In this document: positions 9,148 to 20,639 of the stretch, one piece after another
Layout of the letters: every line of letters begins with the position of its first letter
How positions within the stretch are numbered: the first letter of the stretch is position 1
Source of the DNA: Cristatella mucedo
Lineage: Eukaryota > Bryozoa > Phylactolaemata > Cristatellidae
Length of the DNA stretch: 60,000 bases
Assembly (NCBI GenBank): GCA_009760855.2
Contig: WPIO01000054.1
Coordinates: 2,767,501-2,827,500 of the forward strand
Reading direction: 5' to 3'
The notes under the pieces: model-generated
Database searches by the model: none
The model's input: the letters and a program-made list of their open reading frames with translations, nothing else
What the model was told of the DNA's origin: nothing
Made by a program: the position numbers and the translations under genes

Positions 9148-10469
9148 GTTGGTGATCCCATGCACGAGTGCTAATCAGTGCGGCTGCCTGCCGAGCTCCG
9201 ATTAAGGACTCGAGCGATTCTGGCCGAGGGGGTCTTTTATCAAGACACGGCTGAACGTTGGTAGCACAATAGCCAGGCGCCTTCCAAGCTGGCTAACTTT
9301 GTCAGCTTCTCGCTCCTGGGTCTTACCAACAGTTCGGGGAGAAAGAGCTTCAATCTCTCACCCATGTCAGGTAGTTTTGTATTTCATCTCAAGCTACAAG
9401 CCGGTCGGTTGTCCTGCCTAGGGTCGAGCTGTGATTATTCCGAGCTCTCCGGGTCTCTGCCCACGTTTTTCGATACTTCGGAAAACATTGCTGCGCATAC
9501 ACGTTCAAATGATACTACGAGTTGGGGCAAAATGTAGGAAGTGTGGCTGAAATCGGACTCAAATTGCCCCCCAGATCTACCTTAAAGCACTGATCTTCAA
9601 TCGGGGCATGCAATTATTGAGACATGTTGCCTTGGCCTGAATACTCAGCTGCCTTGGCAATCAGACCAAAGTCACTCTACCAGTGGATAAAAAATGTGTG
9701 TCATTTCTCGATCTAAACGGCGCATTCTGCTTTTTGGATTTAAGCATGGCAGTGCTTTGTCCTGATTAAAGATAGATCCAAAAGGCCGTTATCACCGGGG
9801 CAAGTTTCGACTTGCACTAACGATGGTAATAGTAACTCCAAAAGACCAGGTTTCTAGCACAAAGAAAGAATTACAGCTACACGATAAAATATCTCACGAC
9901 CTAATCCATTTTTGAGTTGGGAGAAAGAAAAGCCGTTGTTTTAGCCACAAAGAACACCTGTACTACAATACCGACCTGGTATGGCTAGAAAGCCAGAAGA
10001 TGACCCAGATTTCTCTCGGCAAGAAGCTTGTGGAGTGAGTCTGTCAGACGGAAGCTATAACAATACCAGATTCGTATTACCATTCCAGGTGAGGGGTAGA
10101 GCTTCCATACTTCGTTGCTAGCAAGGGGTCCACTGCATTGACCTTTCGAAATCTTAGCCATCCCTATGTCGTCTAAGGCTGGTTGCAGAATCCACGAGAT
10201 CTCAGCCTTTAGAGCTCCCAGGGCTGGCAGCATCGGCAAGAGACCCAAAAGACTTCCATCTGGTGACGTCACTTCTTTTCTGAGTAAAATCCCCAGTGGA
10301 AATTAAGACTCGTGCTTTCAATTCACCAGCGTGTATTCCCTTTTAAAGCTCGGTGGGATTAACTCACAAATGGAAAATTCGAATAGCATCCTTAACTAAA
10401 AGCCGTGAAAAAGGAGAGCGAAGTCCATAACTGCCACGCTTTCCTTGTTTCGTCTCCGTTCCAAAAAAT

Positions 10470-11850
10470 TAATAATAATAAAAAAAGCCATAATAATATT
10501 ACCCTCAATAAAGCTCCCTCAGAAAACTCAATCTCTGTCTAATTGCTTTACATTTGCTACTAAGGAAACACGATCAAGTGGTAAGTAGTATCATGTTTGA
10601 TAAACAACATGGCTAACATAATTAAGGGTGACATACACAGGGCCAGCAGGCAAGTATGGTAAGTGTCGTAATTGGGAGTGTGGGCAAGCATAAGCACATT
10701 AATATATTAATTGATTTATACACACATTAAGTTTGAATCACAAGGGCACACTAAATGCTGCCATATATTGGTGCGTTTGCATTTTCTTTTCGAATGTGGT
10801 CGAATCACGGAATACTGTGACGGAAGTGTGGAGTGATTTCCAGGCTTTGGAAGCATGCGAGCTAATGACACAGTTTTCAAAAGACTTAAGGCTTTTAGGA
10901 GGTACAGTTAAACAGTTTGATTCCGAAAAGCTACGATGCTAAGCCTGGTGGTGGAGTAGACGTGATAGTTAGGATGGAACCAAAGAATGAAGGGACCTAC
11001 TAATGAGCAACAAAAACTTGAAGTCAACGTGTTGCTTTACTGGTAGCCAGTGCAGATCGGCGAGAATTGGTGTGAAAGTGCAACTAGGATGCTCACTGCA
11101 GTTACACATAGCTACAGAGTTATGCACCAACTGCAACCGAATGATGATAGACCAGCGAGCAGTGAGTTGCAGAAGTCAAGACGAGATGTCACAGATGCAT
11201 GAACCAACTTGGAAGTGGTATCCCTGTCTAAACAAGCCCAAATCCTACCGATATTATTTAGATGAACTTTAGCCGACTTGATTGTGGAGCAGATGCCGTC
11301 CTCAGGCGTAAGGTAACATGACAACAATATTTCGTGCAGAAGAAACAATAGATACGCTTGCAGAGCCAGCTTTGAGCGTGAGCCTTTCCGATTTCTGAAT
11401 AACGTGTGGTTTGCCCATATCTAGTAAATTAGTTTTATAATCATTCAATTTAAGAAAATGTTCTGTCCTTCATGTGTGCATATCATAATATATGAAGCAA
11501 GAGAGCTGAGAGAATTTAATGTGCAGGATGGCTTTTAGGGATCGAGACAAAGTTAAACTTATTGTCATCCACAAAGCAGTGAATGATTTCATAGTGCTCG
11601 GCAACAACTACGCCAAGAGGGAGAGTATACACCGTGAAAATAACTTGACCAAGCACAGATTCCAGAGGTAACAGATATTATAGAGGTTCATCTGATGAGC
11701 CTTGTCTATTCACACTGATACTGGAGTCTCCAACTGAGGAAGGCACAAAACCATTGCAATGCAGGGCCAGTGATGCCCAGGCGAGAGAGTAGGCGCTGAA
11801 GAAGGACTTGGTGATCAATAGTATAACAAGCTGGAGAAATATCGAGCGAA
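10470..11850 (-). mobile_element. LINE F1 fragment, 5'-truncated and decayed
   Basis: The 3' end lies near 10470-10560 (AATAATAATA tail, then the AAAGCTCC/CTTTACATTTGC hairpin region). Reading leftward, fragments match an LINE reverse transcriptase: SRLDFCNSLLAGL and CSTIKSAKVHLNNIGRI near 11112-11330, and HCFVDDNKF, a decayed YADD box, near 11560-11590. Frames are broken by stops. A paralogous copy at 16380-17740 came with the 5-kb duplication. Confidence 0.8.
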
Positions 11851-11869
11851 AAAAGCTGAAATAATAACA

Positions 11870-12940
11870 ATAATATCAATAATACACTTTATTACGAGCC
11901 CTCACAGAACTCAATCTCTTTCTAAGCGCTTTACATTTGTTGCCAATAAAACAGCATCGGATAGTGAGTGGTATCATGCTTGATAAATAACACGAGAGAC
12001 ATTGATTGGGGTGGCATGCCCAGGGTCAGCATGCAAGTGTGGTTAGTGGCAGCATGCCAAGTGCCAGCAAGGATATGCACATAAATGACGAATCTCAGGA
12101 ACCTACTAAATGCTGTCATAAATAGATGCATTTTTCATTTCTTTTTCAATGTGTTCAGTCACGGTGTGTCACGATAGAAGTCGGGTGTGAGTATTATGCT
12201 TTCGGGGCATATGAACTAAAAGCAAGGTCCACTAAGGATTTGAGGTTTGTAAGACGCATTAGTAAACTGTGTTTCCGAAAAGCTGTTGGTGCGATGCTTG
12301 GCCCGGTGGGGGAGTGGATCTGATAGGTAGGATGGAGGTAATGAATAAAGGGACCTACAAGTGAGCGACAACATCTTGAAGTCTATCCGTTGCTTAACTG
12401 GTAGCTAGCTCAGGTTGATAAGAAGTGGTGTGACGTGGCAACTATGACGCTCATGACAGACAAGACTAGCTGCAGAGTATTGCACCAACTCCAAGTGCCA
12501 CATTGCACATGCCGGTTAGCAAGCAAGATAGTGTGTTAAAGAACAGCAGCTCTTTTGAATGGTGCTAGCAGCCATTCTGACGCCTATCGTTGGAGATGTC
12601 ATGCGGTGCGTTTGCCACTTCCGACTCCTATTCTCCCAGCTGATAAAGCCTGGGTGGGACCAATAAGCTGTACAGCGAGAATGTACATCTCTGTCGGGTC
12701 GTTCGCCATAAGGTATTTATAGGCCCATTACGTGGTCCACTGGTGAGCAAGGCTTATTCTGACAGCTGCTAATGTAGGATAGTGGCTTTTTATCGGGTTA
12801 AATCCTTCAATAAACTTCCTTTTTGCTTGAATATAGCCGACTGTGATATTGCACAAGAGAATACAGAGACAACTCCAGACGAACAGGACGAATGACGGAT
12901 CGCTAGCCCTCAACGTGTAGCACCCATTAAATTGCTTGCT
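11870..12940 (-). mobile_element. LINE F1 fragment, second element in the intron
   Basis: A second F1 3' end begins near 11870 (CAATCTCTTTCTAAGCGCTT, then TTACATTTG). The body runs toward higher coordinates in decayed condition to roughly 12600, with less certain matter to 12940. The paralogue is at 17755-18840. Confidence 0.7.
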
Positions 12941-13074
12941 CTAATATGAAGCGTCCAATAAAATATGTGTACTAAAACTTGATTCTCCACAACCCACCAA
13001 ACAGGCAGTACCTCGGAAGATACTGATTACATCGCCACTTAAATTTCATTCAACTCAAGAGTGAAACCCGTCGA

Positions 13075-13625
13075 CCGTCCGTCGGAGCTGCTGGATTGAT
13101 ATCTAACCTGCTTCAAGTTTCTAGGCCAGGTTGGGTCTGCTCGCCAATGTGGGTACGGGTCACATCAATCATCGATCTCGTAAAGGAGCAGCTACCAAGG
13201 CACCTGAGGCTTCCCATTCGTCTACTGTAATGCTTACAGCTACCATCCAAGAGCAACCTTTGACGAGGCCATCACCAAGCAGCCATCGTGCACCGACCTA
13301 TCTAAGCATGATGGCCATTGAACCCAAAACCAGCTAAGCTTAGAATAGTGACAGGAACTATTTTTCTCCTGTCTCTTTTTTTGAGCAGCAGCACTAGCTC
13401 ATACCAGGGAAAAATTACTATAATGGATGAATTAACGGCGAAGTAATGAGAGAGAAGTCACAAAATAAATTCCTACTGATTTTTAGAGCTTGGCTGAAAA
13501 GGTACTAGATCTATGTTTTAGCTCTATGCTCCAGGCCTCAGCTCAACGTCTGAGCGTGATTTCACTCAGTAGCCTGAGGAAATTTAGGAAGGTTCACAGT
13601 GCTGCTCTGTCCGTCAACCTATAGC
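13075..13625. other. Segment present in only one copy of the 5-kb duplication
   Basis: Copy 1 carries about 550 bp between GAAACCCGTC (13065) and CAATGTGCAATGCATC (13635). In copy 2 the matching flanks are joined near 18985-18995. It may be an insertion in copy 1 or a deletion in copy 2. No terminal repeat, tail or coding frame identifies it. Confidence 0.5.
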
Positions 13626-13970
13626 TCTGCTTGCCAATGTGCAATGCATCCGCTCAATGCTCAAGCGATTGTTATCAACCGCTCCTAGGAGACCTAACGA
13701 ACGCACGCCCCACTGGGTCCTCCCGGCTGGCATCCCACTGTCAGATACTTACGATATCACTGACGATCTGAGGCACCACATGGAGCACGAGCTCAGGCGA
13801 CGGGCAAAGGGCCGGGGAGCCCAAACAGCCTGTAATTCCTCCTATTTTATATTAAATATTATATATTATATATTCCTCCTATTCCTCCTGTCATTCCTAA
13901 ACCTGTCAATACTCCTATTCGCCTTGCCCAACCCACAAGCCGCCAGTGGACAACTACTATTTCCGTTCAG

Positions 13971-14209
13971 GTATTCCGCACGACTACGATTTGCGAATCG
14001 GCTCGAGCCCGTCTCTCGTTTCCGGATTCTTCAACGGCTCGCTATGCTCTCACTTCGACAGATCAATGAGTCGTAGCCAGAATGTGACCTTTACGTGCCC
14101 ACCATCGACCCTCGGAAGATACGTGAGCTTGCAGGTCGTGACGACAAATCCGGAAAAAAAACTCAGCTTGGCCGAGATGACTGTATATGGAGTACCCCTC
14201 TCCAACTGA
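13971..14209 (+). CDS. FTP lectin domain, terminal exon with stop, copy A
   Basis: After acceptor TATTTCCGTTCAG (ending 13970) the phase-1 frame reads GIPHDYDLRIGSSPSL, SGFFNGSLCSHF, FTCPPSTLGRYVSLQ and LAEMTVYG, and stops at TGA 14207-14209. This is the C-terminal half of an F5/8-type-C/FTP domain. Family strands of the pattern Y-x-L-R-I-G-x-S-x-S, C-P-x-x-x-x-G-R-Y-V and E-V-x-V-Y-G are all visible. Microexon, middle exon and this exon give about 154 residues, the usual FTP length. The two central cysteines of classical members are only partly kept (SLCSHF and FTCPP). A run of eight A at 14153-14160 is a slippage hot spot; the duplicate at 19250 has six and is frameshifted. Confidence 0.78.
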
Positions 14210-14699
14210 GCAACCGTCCACCAGGTGACTTTCAGAGCAGAAGATTAAGCACCTTCTTATATGAATGGCGAGTCGCTGGTCGGAAACTTTATACTGAGTG
14301 TGTGAATTTCCGTACTAAAGCTGCAGTTGCTGTTAATGCACCATAGATCTGCTCTCACATATCGTTGTATGGCCGTGGAACATATAAATGTTATACAATC
14401 AACCTCTACAGTTGAATTGAGGCGTAGACCAACAGGAATGCAATCCTTAGCAAGCGACCAGATGCTGCTATGCAAGCAAAGCAGGCGCCATGCTCTCGCT
14501 GGCTGCAGAACTCGCAAGTTTGGCGATTGGCAAACGAGATGCTTTCTCGCCATCGAGCTTGAGTATGCATTTATTCTCTTCAACCATCTTTATTTCACTG
14601 TTTAAATTCCAGACAATGCTCTCGTGCGAATTCAAGGATAGCTATGAACCCATGCTGTAGAGTGCACGACTTTGTCACCAATTACGCCTGAGTGGCATT

Positions 14700-14705
14700 A
14701 ATAAA
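14700..14705 (+). promoter_or_regulatory. Candidate polyadenylation signal
   Basis: AATAAA lies 490 bases after the stop codon of the terminal FTP exon, in DNA that is duplicated near 19970. No other canonical hexamer is obvious nearer to the stop. 3' RNA ends would decide. Confidence 0.35.
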
Positions 14706-14962
14706 AATTGCAATTGCACAAGTCTGCTAAAGTGGATGTAGGGCTCGAGGATCTCCAGAATTCGCTTTTTGGACAAAGCTTTTAATTAAAATGCTCTCAA
14801 AACAACCTAGTCTAGTCAGAAAAACTTCCCGCCTTGAGAGGGTGTGTGCAAGAGCACTTCCTTGTAAGCAGGCACCTCAGCCATTCCAAGGGGCGGAATG
14901 CTACCACTGCAGTCGCCTCACAGAATAACCAGCAAGAGTGTGTCAGCTTAGGCCTTGATGTG

Positions 14963-15005
14963 GGCAGTACGAAGGTCGCAGTGACAGCCCAATGCAATAG
15001 CAACG
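14963..15005 (+). pseudogene. Remnant of the FTP N-terminal exon, duplicate
   Basis: CAGTACGAAGGTCGCAGTGA and CAATAGCAACG match the last 45 bases of the exon at 8953-9147, and the following GTTGGTGATC matches its donor. The rest of the exon is gone. It marks the breakpoint where the 5-kb unit was joined. Confidence 0.65.
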
Positions 15006-15195
15006 GTTGGTGATCGCCATGCTCGAGCGCTCAGCAGAGTGGTTGCTTGGTGAGCTCAAGATTAAGGAATTGAAAAATTCAGGCCGTGGCAGGGTCTTCC
15101 GTCGAGACAGGGTGGGACGTTAGTAGCACATGGGCGAGGTGCCTTTACTTCTGGCTAACCGTGCCAGCTTCTCGCACCTTGGTGTTAACAATAGG

Positions 15196-15198
<3 letters not shown>

Positions 15199-15239
<41 letters not shown>
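15199..15239. repeat. (GA)n microsatellite
   Basis: About 20 GA units. Absent from the paralogous position near 9345, which reads GGGGAGAAAGAGC. Confidence 0.97.
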
Positions 15240-15241
<2 letters not shown>

Positions 15242-16379
15242 GTAATCCGTCACTCGTGTCAGGTAGTTTTGCATTTCACCTCAAGCTACAAGCCAGTCTG
15301 TTGTCCTGTGTAGGGTTAAGCTACGATTATTCTGAGCTCTCCGGGTCTCAGCCCACGTTATTCGATCCTTCGGAAAATATTGCTGAACTTAAACGTTCAA
15401 ATGAAAATACGAGTAGGAGCGAAATTCAGGAAATATAGCTGAATGCGGACTTCATCCCCCGATTTACCTTAGCATTGTGATCTTCCATCGGGGCATTACA
15501 GTATCAAGACATGTTGCCTTTGCCGGAATACTAAGCTGCCTTGGCAATATGGCCAAAGGCGCTTTACCACTCGATAAAAGATAGGTGTCATTTCCCGCTC
15601 TAAACTGAGCATTCTGTATTTTGGATTTAAGCATGGCAGTTCTTTTCCCCGATTAAAGATAGGTCTAAAAGGCCATTGTCATCGAAGCGAGAGTTGACTT
15701 GCACTTTTGAAGGTAATAGTCACTCAGAAAGACCAGGTCTCCAGCACTAAGAAAGAATTAGAGCTACACGTTATAATATCTCACGACTTAATATCCATTT
15801 TTGAGAAGCAAGAAAAGAAAGCCATGGTTTTAGCCACAAGAACACCTGTACTACACTGTTGACCCGGTAAGGCTAGAAATATAGGAGGCGACCCAGATTC
15901 CTCACGGCAAGAAGCGTCTGTAGTGAGTCTTTCAGACGGAAGCTATTGAAATGTTAGATGCGCATTAAAATTCAAGGAAAGGGGTAGAGCTTTCATACTT
16001 TGCAGCTAGTAAGGGGTCCTTCAGCAATAACCTTTCGAAATCTTAGCCAGCCCAACGTTGCCTAAGGCGGGACGCAGAATCCGTGAGTGCTCCACATTTA
16101 CAGCTCGGAGGGCTGGGAACATCGGCAAACAATTCAGCAGAGTGCCAATGGGTGAGGTCACTTCTCTTCTGAGTTAAATACCCAGGGAAAATTAAGACTC
16201 GTGCTTCCGATTCACCAGAGTCACTCTCCTTTAAATGCTCGTTGGAATGTACTCACAAATGCAAAATTCTAATAGTATGCTCCACTAAGAGCCGTGAAAG
16301 AGAGGAGCAATGTCAACAACTGCGACGCTTTCCTTGTTGAGTCTCCCTTCCAAAAAGGTAATGGCAATAAAAAAAAAGC

Positions 16380-17740
16380 GATAACAGTTTTACCCTTGAT
16401 AAAGCGCCCTTATATAACTCAATCTCTTTCTAATTTCTTTACATTTTCTAATAAGGAAACACGATCACGTGGTAAGTAGTATCATGTTAAATTAACGACC
16501 TGGATAACATAATTAAGGATTACGTACACCGGGCCAGCAGTCAAGTATGGTAAGTGTCAGCATGCAGAGTTTTGGCAAGCTAAAGCACATATAATCTGAA
16601 TCACAAGTTCACACTAAATGCTGCCTTATGTTGGTGCGTCATCAATTTCTTTTTGGATGTGGTCAAATCACGGAATGATGTGACGGAAGTCTGGAGTGAT
16701 TTCCAGGCTTTAGGATCACGTGAGCTAAAGACATGGTTTCCAAATGACTTGAGGCTTGTAAGAGGTACAGGTAAACAGTTTAATTTAAAAAAGCTACGAA
16801 GCTTAGCCTGGTAGTCAAGTAGACCTGATTGTTAGGATAGAACTAAAGAATGAAGGGACGTAAAAATGAGCAACAAAACCTTGCAGTCAATGCTATGCTT
16901 GACTGGTAGCCCGTGCACATCGATAGAATTGGTGTGAAATCACATTCAGGACGCTTACTGCGGACACACCTAGCTCCAGAGTTTTGCACCAACTGCAACT
17001 AAATAATGATTGACCAGCAAGCAGTGAGTTGCAGGAGTCGAGACGAGAGGCAACAGACGCATGAACCAACTAAGATGTGGTATCCCTGTCTAATCAAGCC
17101 CAAATCTTAGCCATATTAATTAGATGAATTTAAGCAGACTTGATTGTGGAGCAGATGTCGTCATCTGACGAAAAATCAAAGTGGAACATGACACCTAGAT
17201 TTCGTGCAAAAGCAACAGGAGACACCCTTGCAGAGCCAATTTTGAGTGTCAGCCTTTCCGATTTCTGAATAACTTTTGGCTTACCCATAGCTACTAAATA
17301 AGTTTTATAATTGGTCAATTTAAGAACATTTTCTGTCATTCATGTGGGAATGTCACAAATATATGCAGCAAGAGAGCTGAGAGAATATGATGTACAGGAT
17401 GGCTTGGAGGGATCGAGACAAAGTTAAACTGAGTGTCATACACCAAGAAGTGAATGCCTAGATTGGGCTCAGCTACCACATCACCAAGAGGGAGAGTATA
17501 AACCGTGAAAATAACAATCCCGAGCGCAGATTCCTAAGGTAGGAGATATTTCATGGGTTCCTTGGGTGAGCCTTGTGTATTAACATCGATAATCTGGAGT
17601 CTGCAACTGAGAAAGGCCCTGAACTATAGGAATACAGTGCCATTGATGCCCAGGCGAGAGAAGAGGCGCCGGGGTAGGACTTGGCGACCAATAGTATATT
17701 AAGCTGGAAAAATATCAAGCGAAGCCAGCTGATATAATTA
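16380..17740 (-). mobile_element. LINE F1 fragment (duplicate of 10470-11850)
   Basis: Same element, orientation and truncation as at 10470. The RT remnant at 17130-17339 reads ENVLKLTNYKTYLVAMGK and VAFARNLGVMFHFDF, typical of the region between the RT core and thumb of such LINEs. Confidence 0.8.
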
Positions 17741-17754
17741 CAATAATATCAAAA

Positions 17755-18840
17755 TATATTAGAAAAAAAGCCCTCAGAGAACATAATCTCTTACTAGGTG
17801 CTTTACATTTGCAGCAAATAAAACACCATTGAATGGTGAGTTGTGCCATGCTTGAAAAATAACATGAGTAACATTGATTTGAGTGGGATGCACAGGGTCA
17901 GCATGCAAGTGTGTTTACTGGCGGCATGCCATTGTCAGCTAGCACAACCACATAAAGGACGAATCTCAGGGAACAACTAAATGCTATCATAAATATATGT
18001 GCTTTTAATTTTTTTCTAATTTGTTCAGTCAAGGGATGTCTCGACGGAAGTCGGGAGTGATTTCCATGCTTTGGGAGGAAATGAACTAAATGCATTGTCT
18101 CCTAAGTATTTGAGGATTGTGCTAGGTATTGGTAAACTGTGTTTCCAAAAAGCGGGTGGTACGATGCTTGGCCCGGTGGCCGAGTGGATCTGATAGGTAG
18201 GCTTGAGCCAATGAATGAAGAGACCTACAAGTGAGCGACAAAACCTTGAAGTCTATCCGTTGGTTGACCGGTAGCTAGTGCAGGTCGGTAAGAAATGGTT
18301 CGACGAGGCAAAAGTGACACTTGCAACAACCAGGCTAGATGCAGAGTTTTGCACCAACCCCAAGTGCCTGATTGCACATGCTGGTATGCAAGCAAGCTAG
18401 TGTGTTAAAGAACAGCAGCTCTTTTAAATGGTGCTTGCAGCCATCCTGACGGCCATCGTTGGAGATGTCATGCGGTGCGTTTGCCTCTTCCACCTCCTGA
18501 TCTCCCAGCTGATAAAGCTGGGGTGGGACCAATAGGCTGTCAAGCGGCAATGTACATCTCTGTCCGGCGGTTCGCCTTAAGCTAAATATAGGCCCATATA
18601 GGGGTCTACTGGTTAGCATGGCTTGTTCTGACAGCTGGTAATGCGGGCTAGCAGCATTTTATTAGGGTAAATCATTCAAAAATTTTATTTTGCTAGAACA
18701 TAGCCGATCGCGATATTGCACGAGAGAATACAGAGACAACTACAGGCATTTAGGACGAATGACGGATCACCAGCCCTCAAGGTGTGGCAACAATTGAATA
18801 GCTCTCTCTAATAAAAAGCATCAAAATAAAAACGTGTACT
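17755..18840 (-). mobile_element. LINE F1 fragment (duplicate of 11870-12940)
   Basis: The 3' end is near 17755-17830 and the body is decayed. It was carried along in the 5-kb duplication. Confidence 0.7.
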
Positions 18841-19249
18841 AAAACTTGATTTTCTACAACCTCGTCTGATGCATTCACGTCAGCTCTGTATCCGGTCAGG
18901 AAGCTCCACCAGACGGGCAGTACCTCGGAAGAGACCGATTACGTTGCCACTGAAATCTCATTCAACTCAAGAGAGAAACCCGTCTGTGTGCAAATGTGCA
19001 ATGTATCTGCTCAATGCTCGAGTGATTGTTCTCAACTGCTCCTAGGAGACCTTAGGAAGCCAGGCCTGCTGGGTTCCTTCCGGCTCGTGCCCCACAGTCA
19101 GATACTGAGCTCACTGACGATTTGAAGAGATGCATGGAGCGAGAGTTCAGGCGACGGGCACGACAGGGAGCTCAAGCAGCCGCCACCCTTCGTCCTATTC
19201 GGCGAGCCCAACCCACAAGCCACTTGTGGTAACAGCTATTTCCGTTCAG

Positions 19250-19524
19250 GTATCCCACACGACTACGATTCGCGAATCGGCTCGAGCCCGACTCTCGTTT
19301 CCGGATTCTTCAGTGGCTCACTGTGCTCTCACTTTGACGGATCGATGATTCATTGCCAGAATGTAATCTTTACGTGCCCACCGTCCACGGTTGGAAGATA
19401 CATGAGCTTGCAAGTCGTTACGACAAATGCGGAAAAAACTCAGCTTGGCCGAGACGACTGTATATGGAGTTCCTCTCCCCACCTGAGCAACCGTCCACCA
19501 GGTGACTGTCGGAGCAGAAAATGA
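19250..19524 (+). pseudogene. Duplicate terminal FTP exon, frameshifted
   Basis: The acceptor TATTTCCGTTCAG is kept and the frame begins GIPHDYDSRIGSSPTL, with FTCPPSTVGRYMSLQ further on. An A run shortened from eight to six bases near 19433 then shifts the frame. The ending TVYG is lost and translation runs on in the wrong frame to TGA 19522-19524. A one-sided choice of this exon would give a protein with an altered C-terminus, so it is most likely a pseudo-exon. Confidence 0.72.
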
Positions 19525-20009
19525 AGCACCTTCTTTTTAAGAATGGCGAGTCGGTGGTCGGAAACTGTACACTGACTGTGAAATTTCCGTACTAAAGCTG
19601 CTGTTGCTGTTATTGCACCCTAGATCTGATCTCGGATATTGTTGTACGGCCGCGGAACATAAAAACTATATGCCATAAACCTCTGCAGTTGAATTGAGGC
19701 ATAGACCAACAGGAATGCAATGCTTGGAAAGCGACCAGATCCTGCTGTGCAGCCAAAGCAGGCGTCATGCTCTCGGTACCTGCAGAACTCGCGAGATCGG
19801 CGATCAGCAAACGAGATGCTTTCTCGCCACCAAGCATGCGTATGCATGCATTCTCTTCAACCCTCTTTATATCAGTGTTTTTGTTCTGGACAACGCTTCG
19901 TGCGAATTCAAGGATTGCTATGAACCCATGCTGAAGTGTGCACGACACTGTCACCATTTACGCCCATGTGGCATTAATATAAATTCCGATTGCTCAAGTC
20001 TGCTAAAGC

Positions 20010-20350
20010 GGCTGTAGGGCTTGAGGAGTTCCAGATTTTGCTTTTAGCACTGCGCTTTTTATTAAAATGCTCAAAAAAGAATCTAGTCTACTCCGGAAAA
20101 CTTCCGGCCTAGACAGGGGGCATGCAAGAGAACTTCCTTGTAAGCAGGCACCTTCTGGGGAGGAATTATGGGAGGAATGAGGAGAGGAATGAGGGGAGGA
20201 ATGCTTCCACTGCAGTCTCCTCAGGGAAAAACCAGCAATTGTGTCAGTTTACGCCTCGATGCCAATGCAGTGATGCTTCCACTTCCGCTTAGGCTCTCAA
20301 TTTCCCACCACATCAAGCTCATGCTACCTGATAGGAGTTACCAAGCACAT
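20010..20350 (+). repeat. Start of a third, truncated copy of the 5-kb unit
   Basis: 20010-20260 matches 14740-15000 (ACTTCCTTGTAAGCAGGCAC in both). 20260-20345 matches 27130-27240 behind the third FTP exon remnant. A G-rich minisatellite (GGAATGAGGA type) lies at 20163-20200. Confidence 0.55.
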
Positions 20351-20509
20351 GATACCCCGTAGTGACGTTATCTCGAAGCCAAACTGTCAACTGGCCCTGA
20401 CTCTGGATTACGCGAATTTCCTGTCCATTGATACTACTTTGTAGACAGACCGTAAGTATTGGAATAGCCATCTATGCAGATGACACTCGTTTGCACGTTC
20501 GCTTTGATC

Positions 20510-20625
20510 CCTAATAATGTTACTCACCATTCAATCGCATTTCCCTTTGCAGAAAATTTAAAGCGCGTAGAAAGAGAACAAGTTCTTTGAGGCACATTTA
20601 TCAAGTGCATTATTATGATCATTGT
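20510..20625 (+). mobile_element. LINE F1 3' end
   Basis: TTACTCACCATTCAATCGCA, then the decayed terminal hairpin, then TTATCAAGTGCATTATTATG. Confidence 0.8.
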
Positions 20626-20639
20626 TATCCCTCCTAGCT

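Larger units (their letters stand above)
9148..13970 (+). repeat. Large FTP intron, first copy of a 5-kb duplication
   Basis: Base-by-base similarity runs through to 15006-19249: GGTTGGTGATC at both left ends, the same order of two minus-strand LINE F1 fragments, and the same right end before the terminal exon. The intron plus terminal exon therefore duplicated as one unit of about 5 kb. No other exon is seen inside. Confidence 0.75.
15006..19249 (+). repeat. Large FTP intron, second copy of the 5-kb duplication
   Basis: Paralogous to 9148-13970 throughout, with many substitutions and small indels. It has no exon of its own before 19250. Confidence 0.75.

Noticed and set aside
13639-14076. 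145-codon frame overlapping the terminal FTP exon
   Set aside because: It is in a different frame from the domain; the FTP reading at 13971-14209 explains the conservation.
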